A stretch of DNA of 64,000 nt from the NCBI GenBank assembly GCA_016719815.1, contig JADJYK010000003.1:124001-188000 (forward strand), in the 5' to 3' direction. The notes beneath the pieces were generated by a model. It did not search any database. It was not told the origin of the DNA and saw only the letters and a program-made list of their open reading frames with translations. The stretch comes from Chitinophagaceae bacterium (GTDB lineage Bacteria > Bacteroidota > Bacteroidia > Chitinophagales > Chitinophagaceae). Made by a program: the position numbers and the translations under genes. Of this stretch, positions 17,626 to 27,635 are shown piece by piece (position 1 is the first letter of the stretch; each line of letters begins with the position of its first letter).

Positions 17626-19023
17626 ATGGCATACGATGTAGTTGTTTTAGGCACCGCCCCGGCGGTTATGTGGCTGCAATCAGGGCATCACAGCTTGGCT
17701 TTAAAACCGCAGTTATTGAAAAAGAGAGCCTTGGGGGAATTTGCCTGAACTGGGGCTGTATTCCCACTAAAGCCCTGCTGAAAAGTGCACAGGTAAATGA
17801 ATATATTAAACATTCCAAAGATTTTGGTATTGAAGCCAGCGGAACACCTGATTTTGACGCTATTATAAAAAGAAGCCGCGGTGTGGCCGGTAAAATGAGC
17901 AAAGGTGTTCAGTTTCTGCTGAAAAAGAACAAGATTGATGTGATTATGGGCTTTGGTAAACTGGTTTCAAAGGGTAAACTGGAGGTAACAGCACAGGACG
18001 GCAACAAGCAAATTGTAGAAGCAAAATATATCATCATCGCAACCGGGGGCCGCAGCCGTGAACTTCCTGCCATGAAGATTGATGGTAAAAAGATTATTGG
18101 CTACCGTGAAGCAATGACTCTCCCAGAGATGCCGAAAACTATGATTGTGGTGGGCAGTGGCGCCATCGGTATTGAATTTGCCTATTTCTATAACAGCATG
18201 GGTACAAAAGTTACTGTTGTTGAATTTATGCCACGCATCGTACCGCTTGAAGATGAGGATATTTCAAAAGAGCTGGAAAAGCAATATAAGAAGTACGGAA
18301 TCGGCATAATGACCAGCAGCGAAGTAACAGCCGTCGATACTTCAGGAAATGGGGTAAAAGCCACTGTTAAATCCGCCTCCGGCGAAACTGTGTTAGAAGC
18401 CGATGTGCTGCTTAGCGCAGTTGGCGTAGCGGCTAATATTGAAGGTATTGGCCTGGAAACACTGGGAATAAAAACTGAAAAAGGCAAAGTACTGGTTGAC
18501 AAATTCGGGCAGACCAATATTCCGGTATTTATGCCATTGGTGACTGCTCCCCGGCCATGCACTGGCACATGTGGCAAGCAAGAGGGAATTATGCGTAGAG
18601 GCAATTGCCTATAACGAAAACAAATACAAGCATAAACCTGAGCCAATTGATTACAACAATATTCCGGGGTGTACGTATTGTGTGCCAGAAATTGCATCAG
18701 TTGGTTATACTGAGAAAGCTGCAAAAGAAGCCGGTTATGAAATTAAGGTGGGCAAGTTCCCGCTAAGTGCCAGTGGAAAGGCTTCGGCTGCCGGGCATCC
18801 TGAAGGTTTTGTGAAAGTAATTTTTGATGCCAAGTACGGTGAGTGGCTGGGCACTCATATGATTGGTTATAACGTTACAGAAATAATTGCGGAAACTGTT
18901 ACCGCCCGCAAACTGGAAACCACCTATCATGAAATGCTAAACGCTATCCATCCTCACCCAACCATCAGCGAAAGTGTGAAAGATGCGATTGAAGTGGCGT
19001 ATGGCGAGGCAATACACCTGTAA
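17626..19023 (+). CDS. lpdA: Dihydrolipoyl dehydrogenase (several frame disruptions)
   Basis: The FAD flavoprotein E3 of the pyruvate and 2-oxoglutarate dehydrogenase complexes. It shows the FAD fold (MAYDVVVLG, then GPGGYVAA after correction), the redox disulfide GGICLNWGCIPTK, the NAD fold MIVVGSGAIGIEFAYFYNSMG and the C-terminal active-site His in HPHPTISESV. Frame breaks: a missing G near 17656, a missing G at 18524-18525 and a missing C in 18549-18552. The stretch ASKRELCVEA just after is also slightly off-family. Both long parts are otherwise fully conserved over about 465 residues, so I read this as one intact gene with read errors. A terminator follows at 19042-19076. Confidence 0.92.
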
Positions 19024-19041
19024 TAGCAAGACTGATTAGAA

Positions 19042-19076
19042 AAAAAGGATTATCGGATAACGGTAATCCTTTTTTT
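19042..19076. terminator. Bidirectional terminator between lpdA and porQ
   Basis: AAAAAGGATTA and TAATCCTTTTT form an 11-bp stem with an 11-base loop. A-run and T-run flanks serve both convergent genes. Confidence 0.85.
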
Positions 19077-19090
19077 GTTTGCATCTATTA

Positions 19091-20131
19091 CTATTTTCCT
19101 TTCCCTGTCAAATTATTCAGTTTCAGGTTAATGCCCAACTGATTAATGGCACTGTTATTTTGATAATAAGCCCTGCCATATCTTATTTGTATTTTGGGAA
19201 ATAATACTGAAATTCCCATCGAGAATCCATTCAACCCATTTCCGGCATTACTAATATTCAGTTCTTTCCTACGCAGAAAATTATAACCGGTATGCACTTC
19301 AAGGCGCTTATCAATATGAATTGTAGTGGCCAGCACAAGGTGATTAACCAGTTTTGAAAATGAGAACCGCTGATCTTTATCATTTGCAAAGCCGTTCTCA
19401 TTATTAAATGCAGTGTCGTTGTAGTTTATATCAAACCTGTGCAGATGATGAGCGGTGATAGAAAAACTGAATGGTGATTTCGCCAGGCGTTTTGTGATGC
19501 CAGCCTGCAGGTCAAACGGAAGGTCATCCGGCAATGTGCCCTCGTATTTTTTTAGCTGAAAGCCCATGTTTTTGACAACCAGCGAAGCCGTAATTTTTTT
19601 TGAGGTATCAGTAAATAATATTCCCGCATCCACAGCCATCCCGTTAGAACTGTACTGGCCATAATCTGAACTGATAAATTTAAGTGCTAATCCATAATTC
19701 CATTTCTCCAGGTATTTTCTTGAGGCAGATACCTGGAATACCCAATCCACTGGACGGAACTTTCCCAATACATTACCAGAAGCATCAGTTTCATTTGTAC
19801 TTCCATAATTGAAATAATGTATGCCCGCAGAAAAGTTAGTGTTCAACTTCTCAGAAGTATATGCACCTGACAGGTGATAAACTTTTATACCATCGTATAA
19901 ACTGGTAAACACCGCATTTACCTGCGCATGCATGGCCGGGCTAAGCAAAGCCGGGTTTTGAAAAGTCATCCCCACATCATCGTTCAAAACAGAAACATTT
20001 ACTCCGCCCAAAGCAGTGAGTTGTGGAGAATTGGAAAGTTTTAAGAAATTAAATACAGAATTACCACCCAATGACTGGGCCGATATTTGAATGGATACAA
20101 TCAGGCTTATTATAATAAGTTTCCCTTTCAA
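19091..20131 (-). CDS. porQ: Type IX secretion system outer-membrane protein PorQ
   Basis: A 346-residue beta-barrel protein with signal peptide (MKGKLIIISLIVSIQISAQS). The mature start SLGGNSVFNFLKLSNSPQLT and the following ALGGVNVSVLNDDVGMTFQNPALL are characteristic of PorQ, a relative of PorV in the type IX secretion system. In that system PorQ and PorZ act at the surface in attaching A-LPS to secreted proteins; this is family knowledge. Alternating hydrophobic strands run to the C-terminus. It is downstream of lon on the same strand, separated by a terminator. Confidence 0.88.
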   Translation of the reverse strand: MKGKLIIISLIVSIQISAQSLGGNSVFNFLKLSNSPQLTALGGVNVSVLNDDVGMTFQNPALLSPAMHAQVNAVFTSLYDGIKVYHLSGAYTSEKLNTNFSAGIHYFNYGSTNETDASGNVLGKFRPVDWVFQVSASRKYLEKWNYGLALKFISSDYGQYSSNGMAVDAGILFTDTSKKITASLVVKNMGFQLKKYEGTLPDDLPFDLQAGITKRLAKSPFSFSITAHHLHRFDINYNDTAFNNENGFANDKDQRFSFSKLVNHLVLATTIHIDKRLEVHTGYNFLRRKELNISNAGNGLNGFSMGISVLFPKIQIRYGRAYYQNNSAINQLGINLKLNNLTGKGK

Positions 20132-20172
20132 GCATCACGAAAATACACTTTTGTATTCTGATATTACAGTCA

Positions 20173-20199
20173 CAAAAAGACCACCCGAAGATGGCCTTT
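20173..20199 (-). terminator. Rho-independent terminator after lon
   Basis: On the minus strand AAAGGCCATCTTCGGGTGGTCTTTTT: stem AAAG-CCA/TGG-CTTT with one mismatch, then a T-run. Confidence 0.7.
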
Positions 20200-20212
20200 G
20201 ATATTTTCCTTA

Positions 20213-22624
20213 TTAACCAACTAAAGCCATTTCCAGCACTTGGCTCATTGTTTTTACATAATTAAATTTCATCCCTTTAATAAAAGCAGAATCTATTTCC
20301 TGCACATCCTTTTCGTTTTGCCAGCAGAGTACGATTTCTTTAAGACCAGCCCTTTTTGCTGCAAGCACTTTTTCCTTAATTCCTCCAACCGGTAAAACCT
20401 GACCTCTTAACGTAATTTCCCCTGTCATAGCAAGAAACGGTTTTACTCTTTTTCCTGTTAATGCTGAAGCAATGGCAGTCATCATCGTAATACCTGCACT
20501 GGGCCCATCTTTGGGTACTGCACCTTCGGGTACATGTATATGTATATTCTTTTTTTCAAAAAGTGTACTGTCCAGTTTGTATTTTTTGGCGTTTGCCTGC
20601 AAATAAGTTAAAGCGGTGCTTGCACTTTCCTTCATTACATTACCAAGATTTCCTGTAAGTCTTAGCTCTCCCTTTCCATCGCTCAGGCTGGTTTCTATGA
20701 ATAATATATCGCCCCCAACATACGTCCAGGCCAGACCGACTGCAACACCTGGCATATTTGCTGTTTTATAAATATCGTTACTATACCTGGGCTTACCCAT
20801 TACTTTTTCAATATCAGCTGTTGCAATTGAATCTTTCAGTCTGTCTTTTAATGCCAGTTCTTTAGCCTGATAGCGCATTATGGCTGCCAGGTGCCGGTCA
20901 AGTTCTCTCACTCCACTTTCTCTTGTGTAGTCCTGGATTATTTTTTCAAGAACCTTATCACTGATTTTAAAACCAAAACCTTTTAACCCGTGCATTTCTT
21001 TTTGCTTGGGCACAAGGTGACGTTTGGCAATTTCTACCTTCTCCTCAACAGCATAGCCGCTCAGGTCAATTATCTCAAGCCTGTCCCGCAAGGCAGGCTG
21101 AATATTTTGAATATTATTTGCCGTAGCGATAAACAACACCTTGCTCAGGTCATATTCCATTTCAAGGTAATTGTCGTAAAACGAATTGTTTTGCTCTGGG
21201 TCAAGTACTTCGAGTAATGCAGATGATGGATCGCCGCGAAAGTCATTACCTACTTTATCAATTTCATCCAATATCATGACCGGATTTGAAGATTTTACTT
21301 TTCGTATTGACTGTAAGATTCTTCCCGGCATGGCACCGATATATGTTTTTCTGTGACCTCTTATCTCACTTTCATCGTGCAAACCACCAAAACTCAAACG
21401 GACATACTTTCTGCCGATAGCTGTTGCAATACTTCTTCCTAAAGAAGTTTTGCCAATTCCCGGAGGACCAACAAAGCAAAGAATCGGGCTTTTCATATCC
21501 CCCTTCAGTTTCAGCACTGCAAGGTATTCAAGAATCCTTTCCTTGATTTTATTCATACCATAGTGATCGTTGTCAAGCGTTTTTTTCGCTTTCCGGAGAT
21601 CATAATGATCTTCGGTGTAATCTTCCCACGGTAGATCGAGCATCAGATCGAGGTGATTATATACAACAGAATAATCTGGTGTACTGGGATGCATTCTTTC
21701 AAGCTTTTCTATCCCCTTCTTAAACAGTTCTTTTGCAGCTTCTGGCCATTTCTTGGTATCAGCCTTTTTCTGCATTTCTTTTATTTCCTGCGAATTGGTA
21801 TCGCCGCCCAGTTCTTCTTTGATGCTTTTAAGCTGCTGCTGCAGAAAGTATTCTCTTTGTTGCTTATCTATTTCAGTACGGGTTTTGGTTGTTACTTTGT
21901 TTTTTAATTCAGCAAACTGGAGTTCTTTTTGGAGCAACTGCATCAGTAAATCTGCCCGCTGGCGGATTTGGTTCAATTCAAGCAGCCGTTGTTTATCTTT
22001 CAAATCGGTATTCAGATTGCTCGACACAAAATGAATCAGAAAGGCAGGATTTTCAATATTCTTCAGAATGATTGAGGCTTCTGAAGGAATATTTGGAGAA
22101 AGATGAACTATTTCCGCTGCCAGATCCTTAATGTTTGACACATAAGCACTAAAGTCCTCATCTTTTGGAGGATCTTCTTCTTCAAGTTTCTTAATTTTTG
22201 CCTTGAAAAAAGGGTCCTGCTCTAAAATAGTTTCTATCAGGAAACGGCTTTTCCCTTGTATAATAATGGTAGTGCCTCCATCTGGCATTTTTATTAGTTT
22301 CACAATCCTGGCTACAGTTCCAATGCTCTCAAGGTCTCTGATGGATGGCTCTTCTACATTACTATCCTTTTGGGCCACTACACCTATCAATTTGTCGCCT
22401 TTATACGCTTCATTTACTGCTTTTATGCTCTTATCTCTGCCCACTGTAATGGGCAGTACAACCCCTGGAAAAAGCACAGTATTACGCAGCGGAAGCAATG
22501 GAATTTCTTCTGGTACTTCAATTCCATTAAGGCTGTCCTCGTCACTTTCATTTAGTGGAATTATTGGCAGAAAGTCCATATCATCCTCTGAACGCATAAA
22601 TAATTGCTTGAAATCCATGTCCAT
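20213..22624 (-). CDS. lon: ATP-dependent protease La (Lon)
   Basis: A cytosolic AAA+ serine protease. The N-terminal LON substrate domain (about residues 35-235) begins IPLLPLRNTVLFPGVVLPI. The ATPase has Walker A CFVGPPGIGKTSLG and Walker B PVMILDEIDKVG. The protease domain carries the catalytic Ser in PKDGPSAGITMM and Lys in GGIKEKVLAAKRAG. The start at 22624 (MDMDFKQLFMRSEDD, 803 residues) is preferred: a longer in-frame form from 22717 would begin upstream of the promoter element at 22674-22681 and adds nothing conserved. Confidence 0.97.
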   Translation of the reverse strand: MDMDFKQLFMRSEDDMDFLPIIPLNESDEDSLNGIEVPEEIPLLPLRNTVLFPGVVLPITVGRDKSIKAVNEAYKGDKLIGVVAQKDSNVEEPSIRDLESIGTVARIVKLIKMPDGGTTIIIQGKSRFLIETILEQDPFFKAKIKKLEEEDPPKDEDFSAYVSNIKDLAAEIVHLSPNIPSEASIILKNIENPAFLIHFVSSNLNTDLKDKQRLLELNQIRQRADLLMQLLQKELQFAELKNKVTTKTRTEIDKQQREYFLQQQLKSIKEELGGDTNSQEIKEMQKKADTKKWPEAAKELFKKGIEKLERMHPSTPDYSVVYNHLDLMLDLPWEDYTEDHYDLRKAKKTLDNDHYGMNKIKERILEYLAVLKLKGDMKSPILCFVGPPGIGKTSLGRSIATAIGRKYVRLSFGGLHDESEIRGHRKTYIGAMPGRILQSIRKVKSSNPVMILDEIDKVGNDFRGDPSSALLEVLDPEQNNSFYDNYLEMEYDLSKVLFIATANNIQNIQPALRDRLEIIDLSGYAVEEKVEIAKRHLVPKQKEMHGLKGFGFKISDKVLEKIIQDYTRESGVRELDRHLAAIMRYQAKELALKDRLKDSIATADIEKVMGKPRYSNDIYKTANMPGVAVGLAWTYVGGDILFIETSLSDGKGELRLTGNLGNVMKESASTALTYLQANAKKYKLDSTLFEKKNIHIHVPEGAVPKDGPSAGITMMTAIASALTGKRVKPFLAMTGEITLRGQVLPVGGIKEKVLAAKRAGLKEIVLCWQNEKDVQEIDSAFIKGMKFNYVKTMSQVLEMALVG

Positions 22625-22673
22625 AACCTTCGGGTTCTTACTTATTAAGTATCCGCATAAATTGGCGGGGCGG

Positions 22674-22681
22674 TAAATATA
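22674..22681 (-). promoter_or_regulatory. -7-like promoter element for lon
   Basis: TATATTTA on the minus strand (one mismatch to TAnnTTTG), followed by CCGCCCCGCC, 50 bases before the chosen lon start. Confidence 0.45.
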
Positions 22682-22815
22682 TAACCGCAAAACAGTATTG
22701 TCAAGTTTTATGCCCATGAATTATACCTGCCAAACTTTGTTAAATATAAAATGCTGTAATAAAAAAACAGCCCTCTTTGTCAGGAAGGCTGTCATAACTA
22801 CTATTATTCACTATT

Positions 22816-23397
22816 TTACAAAGCAATACCTGCGGAAATCTGAAAGCCCTGATTTTTCCATTTATTGTCGTTAGTAATATCGCTGATATTATTAAGCCCA
22901 ATTGAGTATCTGCCATTCAGTCTGAAATTAGCTATCCTTAACTGAACACCGGCCAGCATGGAAAAATCGCCTTTTTTAAATGCATCGGCACCATTTTGAA
23001 GCACTGTTTTACTTTGATCGACCAATACACCAAATTGTGGCCCTGCCTGCAAACTCAAAACTTACCAACTAACTTATAGTTACACAAGCGGTATAGAAAT
23101 ATAGTTAAGCTTAATATGGCTGTTTCCATTAAACACGTTGTGATAAACATTGCTGTAATTACTGTCAATGGTAGTTGCATACTGATTCCACAGCACTTCA
23201 GGTTGCAATACAAATTTGTTACTCAGTCTTATTTCCATAAAACCTCCTAAATGGTAACCATACCTGAATTCATCTTTAAATGACTTACCATCAACTTTGG
23301 TAATATTTGCGCCGGCTTTGGCCCCAAAATGAAGCTGTGCCATGGTAACCTGGCTAATGAATAAAACTGCGAATAGGGGGAGGAGTTTTGCTTTCAT
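22816..23397 (-). CDS. Outer-membrane beta-barrel (porin-like) protein, frameshifted
   Basis: A small barrel protein of the OmpA-like/PorT-like type (outer membrane protein beta-barrel domain), about 193 residues. The signal peptide MKAKLLPLFAVLFISQVTMAQ precedes LHFGAKAGANITKVDG and the GGFMEIRLSNKFVLQPEVLW strand pair. It ends with LNGRYSIGLNNISDI and GFQISAGIAL. Two opposite single-base errors within 25 bases (an extra T near 23082 and a missing T near 23057-23060, coding strand) break the frame. Corrected, the text reads IPLVNYKLVGKFLSLQAGPQFG. Function unknown beyond an outer-membrane location. Confidence 0.82.
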
Positions 23398-23414
23398 GTT
23401 TATACGTTTAGTTT

Positions 23415-24584
23415 TTATAAAAATTTTATGCCTGTAGAAAAATCCAAGTATGATGCCAGTTGATGCTTTGGGATGTTAAATTCCATTAACGAGTAGTAAG
23501 CGTCATATCCAAAATTGTAACTGGTTAAAGAATAAATAATCAGAAAATAAATCCAGCATTAATCGAAAAAAGAGTATTAAGCCTTTTCGTTGAGGCAGGC
23601 AGATAATAATCTAGGGTAAGTTGTGGCTGAATAAAGAATTTTCCAATTGCGTATTCAGTCTTCAGAAAAACTGTTAACGATAAAGGCTGAAACTGTAACT
23701 GGTCATCCAGGTACAGTTTATCAGTACTGCAAAGTACACTTGAATTTGTTCTGATTACTGTTGCATATGTATTAACGGTTTGGTTAAATCCAAATTTTGA
23801 GTTCCGCTTGTAAAAGATAGTTGAGGTGTAACCCTTATATGGTCATTGTATTTTAATACATCCAGCCAGTAGAAATCATGCCGGAGCGAAGCTGTAACAG
23901 AAAAATCTTTAACAGACTCTTTGTATTAATATATGTAAAACCCCGCCGGCGAAGTCCTAAATCCTGTATAATTTCTTCTCTTCCATATAATCAGACCTGC
24001 TTCCCCCATCCATAACTAAGCGACACGGATGGTCTTAACCACCACTTACGATAAGTGAAATAGGCATTAAATTCGTTTTGAATAGGTGTTGTATAAAAAA
24101 GGCAGCGAGTCCTGAGTAATGTAACGGGAATAGGCAATTCCAGTCGCAAATTGTTTTCAAGGTAATCAAATGAAGGAGTTATGGAAGCCTGGTAAAAATT
24201 TTGATGTTCCCCATCATTCACCACATAGCCCATTACTGTGAGACCCGGGCCAGATTTATGATAATACCCAACAATTGGTGAGTATGTCATTTTCTTGACA
24301 GATTCAATCTCCCCTAATGTTCCGGCTTTGATGAAATTGTAATAACCTTTACCAACATTAATGCCTGCCATAAAGTAGCTTCCGGGAGTTAAGATAGAGT
24401 CCATAAATGCATCAAAATCCTGGAAGAGTTGTTCGTAGTCTATTGATGTATCTGAAAGAATTTGCAAGCTTGTATCCTTCGCAACCGCATTAATTATAAT
24501 AGCCGAATCAGTTCGGCTGGTTTGTGAAAAAACACAAACCCCGTTCATCATTAATGCGATGAGTATGGTCAGGTATTTAGGCAT
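23415..24584 (-). pseudogene. Outer-membrane beta-barrel protein of unknown function, broken by several indels
   Basis: The open N-terminal part (to 23991) has a signal peptide (MPKYLTILIALMMNGVCVFS) and barrel-like strands: GSYFMAGINVGKGYYNFIK, SPIVGYYHKSGPGLTVMGY, WLRPSVSLSYGWGKQ. Coding sequence clearly continues in other frames: VKDFSVTASLRHDFYWLDVL, then LYLDDQLQFQPLSLTVFLKT and FFIQPQLTLDYYLP. It ends DFSTGIKFL at the TAA in 23415-23417, a typical barrel C-terminus. At least four frame changes are needed, more than in any other gene here, so true decay cannot be excluded. The next gene starts only 18 bases downstream. Confidence 0.6.
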
Positions 24585-24728
24585 CAGACTGTTTGTGTTG
24601 CAACCCAGTTCATAAGAAGGGATTTTTATAATTTAGTTTAATAATATCTGAAACAAAGGAATAAATAAAATAAAATTAAATTGTCGATAAAATATATAAT
24701 ATAATGAAAATCAATTATTTAAAAATTA

Positions 24729-25982
24729 TTAAATAAATTCAATCACTGTGATCTCTGGCAATATCCCAACCCTTCCCGGGTAACCAATAAAGCCAAAACC
24801 CCGGTTTACGTACAACTTTTGATTTCGACTTTCATACAAACCGGCCCACTCCTTATAAACATATTGTACTGGGCTCCACTTAAGCCCCGGAACTTCTAAT
24901 CCAAATTGCATTCCATGAGTATGACCAGATAACATTAAATTAATATCACGATAAATTTCACAAACTTCTGCTTTCCAATGCGATGGATCATGATTCAATA
25001 ATATTTTAAAAGAATATTTTTCTGCGCCTTTGTATGCTTTTGATAAATCTCCATACTTCGGAAACCTTGCTTTTGCACTCCAGTTTTCTATTCCGATAAG
25101 AGCAATCTGCGTTCCATTTCTTTCAATAGCTACATGTTCATTCATCAGTAACCTCCACCCCATTGCAGCATGAACCTCCTTCAATTTTACCAGATTTTCC
25201 AATTTTTGTTCGGCGGAGTCCCAGTTTACATATTCACCATAATCATGATTGCCTAGTACCGAATAAACTCCCATCGGAGCATTTAATCTGGAAAAAATAT
25301 CTGTGTAGCTATCCATTTCGCTGGCCAGATTATTCACTAAATCGCCGGTGAAAAGGATAATATCCGGCCTTTCTGCCAATATCTTTTCAACACCTTTTGC
25401 AACCGCCTTCTTATTATTAAAACTCCCAGAATGAATATCTGAAATATGTACCAGTTTAAGTCCCTTGAAAGCCTCAGGCAGTTCAGCAAAGGCAAGCCTT
25501 ATTTTATTAACCTGGTAGCGGTATTTATTTCCAAACCCATACAGAAGGGTCCCAAACAGGGTTCCTCCCATTATCATTCCAGTCCAGCTCAGGAATGCCG
25601 ACCTTGATATTCCCTCACCACTTTCTTTACCATCAGCTACAGATGCCTGAGTCGTCATAATTTTCCCTACAACCCATTGCACAGCCCTTCTCGTATCATC
25701 CAGCAGGAAAAAAAAGGAAGCCACAATCTTGGCAAAAAACAATCCCGCCAGAAGGGCAAATACTGTTGAACGTCCGATTCTTGCCTGCCTCTCAAAATGA
25801 ATATAGGGCAGTAAAATCAGTAAAAGAATGGCTGATACCGATATTACCCAATAAGCAATATGGATACCAGTCCTTATTTTTTGCGACGTATGACTGGTAA
25901 CGACCTTAAGTGCCTGAAAAAAATAAATATCAAGCAACACCATAAATCCTATAAGAATCCACCAAAAAGGAGAGTTTCGCAT
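24729..25982 (-). CDS. Membrane-anchored metallophosphoesterase
   Basis: A 417-residue protein with four N-terminal membrane helices (about residues 7-25, 42-60, 75-95, 130-150). A calcineurin-like phosphoesterase domain follows. Its metal-binding blocks are HISDIHSGSF, FTGDLVNN, LGNHDYGEY, NHDPSHW and SGHTHGMQFG, the full set of ligands. Relatives (YkuE/YaeI type) include lipid A or UDP-sugar lipid pyrophosphatases, so the substrate may be an envelope lipid; that is inference. It is divergent from the UPF0173 hydrolase. Confidence 0.9.
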   Translation of the reverse strand: MRNSPFWWILIGFMVLLDIYFFQALKVVTSHTSQKIRTGIHIAYWVISVSAILLLILLPYIHFERQARIGRSTVFALLAGLFFAKIVASFFFLLDDTRRAVQWVVGKIMTTQASVADGKESGEGISRSAFLSWTGMIMGGTLFGTLLYGFGNKYRYQVNKIRLAFAELPEAFKGLKLVHISDIHSGSFNNKKAVAKGVEKILAERPDIILFTGDLVNNLASEMDSYTDIFSRLNAPMGVYSVLGNHDYGEYVNWDSAEQKLENLVKLKEVHAAMGWRLLMNEHVAIERNGTQIALIGIENWSAKARFPKYGDLSKAYKGAEKYSFKILLNHDPSHWKAEVCEIYRDINLMLSGHTHGMQFGLEVPGLKWSPVQYVYKEWAGLYESRNQKLYVNRGFGFIGYPGRVGILPEITVIEFI

Positions 25983-26074
25983 ATTAAAACATCAAATTTA
26001 AGTTGGGAAAGAGTACGGGCATTGTTTTCATGAACACTTATTTTTGCTGTCCCGGCAAACTAAAAATTCAGCAT

Positions 26075-26755
26075 ATGAAATTTACATATTTCGGCCATTC
26101 TTGCTTCCTGATTGAAACAAATGGCAAAAAACTTTTGTTTGATCCTTTTATTACACCTAACGAGTTGGCAAAAAACATAGATATTAACAAAATTGAGGCT
26201 GATTATATTTTAGTATCACACGGCCACGAAGATCATATCGCAAATTGTGTGGCTATTGCCGACTTAACCGGTGCTAAAATTATTTGCAGTTGGGAAATAC
26301 ATGTATGGCTCGGCGACCAGGACATTACAAATGTTCATCCCATGAATATAGGGGGTAAATGGGATTTTGGAGATTTTACAGTAAAATGTACAGTGGCACA
26401 ACATTCAAGCGGTTTGTCTGACGGACAATATGGCGGCAACCCAATGGGCTTTATTATTACCAGCAGCGAAGGCAGTTTTTACTACAGCGGAGATACAGCT
26501 CTAACATTAGATATGCAATTAATTCCCCGTTGGGCTAAATTAAATTTTGCCATCTTACCCATTGGCGACAACTTTACCATGGGCTATGAGGATGCTCTGG
26601 ACGCTGCAAAGATGGTTGACTGCGGAAATATCATTGGGGTGCATTTTGATACTTTTGGGTTCATCAAAATAAATCACAAAAAAGCATTTGAAACATTTGA
26701 TGAAGCAGGAATTAAACTAACCCTGCCAAAAATTGGAGAAACAATTACTATTTAA
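26075..26755 (+). CDS. UPF0173 metal-dependent hydrolase (metallo-beta-lactamase fold)
   Basis: A 226-residue protein with the metallo-beta-lactamase motif SHGHEDHIA (HxHxDH), the downstream His in AQHSSG, YYSGDTALT and a terminal VHFDTFGFI. This is the UPF0173 family, of unknown substrate. The ATG at 26075 (MKFTYFGHSCFLIET) is chosen because that start is conserved in the family. An in-frame start at 26003 would add 24 unrelated residues. parA follows 31 bases downstream. Confidence 0.9.
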   Translation: MKFTYFGHSCFLIETNGKKLLFDPFITPNELAKNIDINKIEADYILVSHGHEDHIANCVAIADLTGAKIICSWEIHVWLGDQDITNVHPMNIGGKWDFGDFTVKCTVAQHSSGLSDGQYGGNPMGFIITSSEGSFYYSGDTALTLDMQLIPRWAKLNFAILPIGDNFTMGYEDALDAAKMVDCGNIIGVHFDTFGFIKINHKKAFETFDEAGIKLTLPKIGETITI

Positions 26756-26770
26756 TAATCAAAAAATATA

Positions 26771-26785
26771 TCCGCCTCAGGCGGA
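26771..26785 (+). repeat. Short palindrome just before parA
   Basis: TCCGCC-TCA-GGCGGA, a perfect 6-bp stem with a three-base loop, one base before the parA ATG. It belongs to the same form as the palindromes inside miaB. If transcribed it would hide or frame the parA start. Confidence 0.55.
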
Positions 26786-26786
26786 A

Positions 26787-27593
26787 ATGGGCATGGCAAG
26801 AATAATAGGAGTAGCAAACCAAAAAGGAGGAGTAGGAAAAACAACCACGGCAATTAACCTCGCTGCAAGTTTTGCGGTGCTGGAATATAAAACATTGTTG
26901 GTTGATGGGGATCCGCAAGCAAACAGTACTACAGGCGTTGGATTCGACCTTCATAATATTACCCAAAGCCTGTATGATTGTATGGTGAACGAGGTAAGGG
27001 CAAAAGATGTGGTGCTGAAAACAGAAATCCCGAATCTTGACCTCATTCCTTCGCATATTGACCTTGTAGGTGCAGAAATAGAAATGATCAACTACCCAAA
27101 CCGGGAAAGTGTACTCAAAAATATTCTTGAAAGCATAAGAGACGAATATGATTTTATCATTATTGACTGCTCTCCTTCCCTTGGCTTGATAACTGTAAAT
27201 GCACTTACTGCTGCTGATGCAGTAGTTGTACCAGTACAATGCGAATTTTTTGCCCTTGAAGGATTAGGAAAATTGCTAAATACAATAAAAATAGTACAGA
27301 ATCGGTTGAATACTTCTCTTGTAATTGAAGGCATACTGATGACAATGTATGATGGCCGCCTTCGCCTTTGCAACCAGGTTGTAAGTGAAGTAAGACGTCA
27401 TTTCGAAGATATGGTTTTCAGTACAATTATTCATCGTAACTCAAGGCTGGCCGAAGCACCAAGTGCCGGTAAACCAGTCATATTGTATGATGCAAACAGT
27501 AAAGGCTCTATAAACTACCTGAACCTTTCAAAAGAAATTTTGCAAAAAAACGACATGACCAAAATAAAAAATGATGAGAGAATAATTGAATAA
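26787..27593 (+). CDS. parA: Chromosome-partitioning ATPase ParA (Soj)
   Basis: A 268-residue deviant-Walker ATPase acting with ParB and parS in chromosome segregation. The P-loop is VANQKGGVGKTTTAINLA with the signature lysine; DGDPQANSTTG, FIIIDCSPSLGLITVNAL and VPVQCEFFALEGL follow. The reading frame is open back to 26733, overlapping the hydrolase gene, but family alignment begins at MGMARIIG (26787) or MARIIG (26793). parB follows 42 bases later and DUF5683, dapB after that, an order I recall as conserved in Bacteroidota. Confidence 0.95.
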   Translation: MGMARIIGVANQKGGVGKTTTAINLAASFAVLEYKTLLVDGDPQANSTTGVGFDLHNITQSLYDCMVNEVRAKDVVLKTEIPNLDLIPSHIDLVGAEIEMINYPNRESVLKNILESIRDEYDFIIIDCSPSLGLITVNALTAADAVVVPVQCEFFALEGLGKLLNTIKIVQNRLNTSLVIEGILMTMYDGRLRLCNQVVSEVRRHFEDMVFSTIIHRNSRLAEAPSAGKPVILYDANSKGSINYLNLSKEILQKNDMTKIKNDERIIE

Positions 27594-27635
27594 GAACAGT
27601 TAATCTTAGCACCTTTCTTAATCGTAAACTTCACA

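Noticed and set aside
26003..26074. Longer N-terminus for the UPF0173 hydrolase
   Set aside because: The extra 24 residues match nothing in the family, whose members begin at the MKFTYFGHS-type start.
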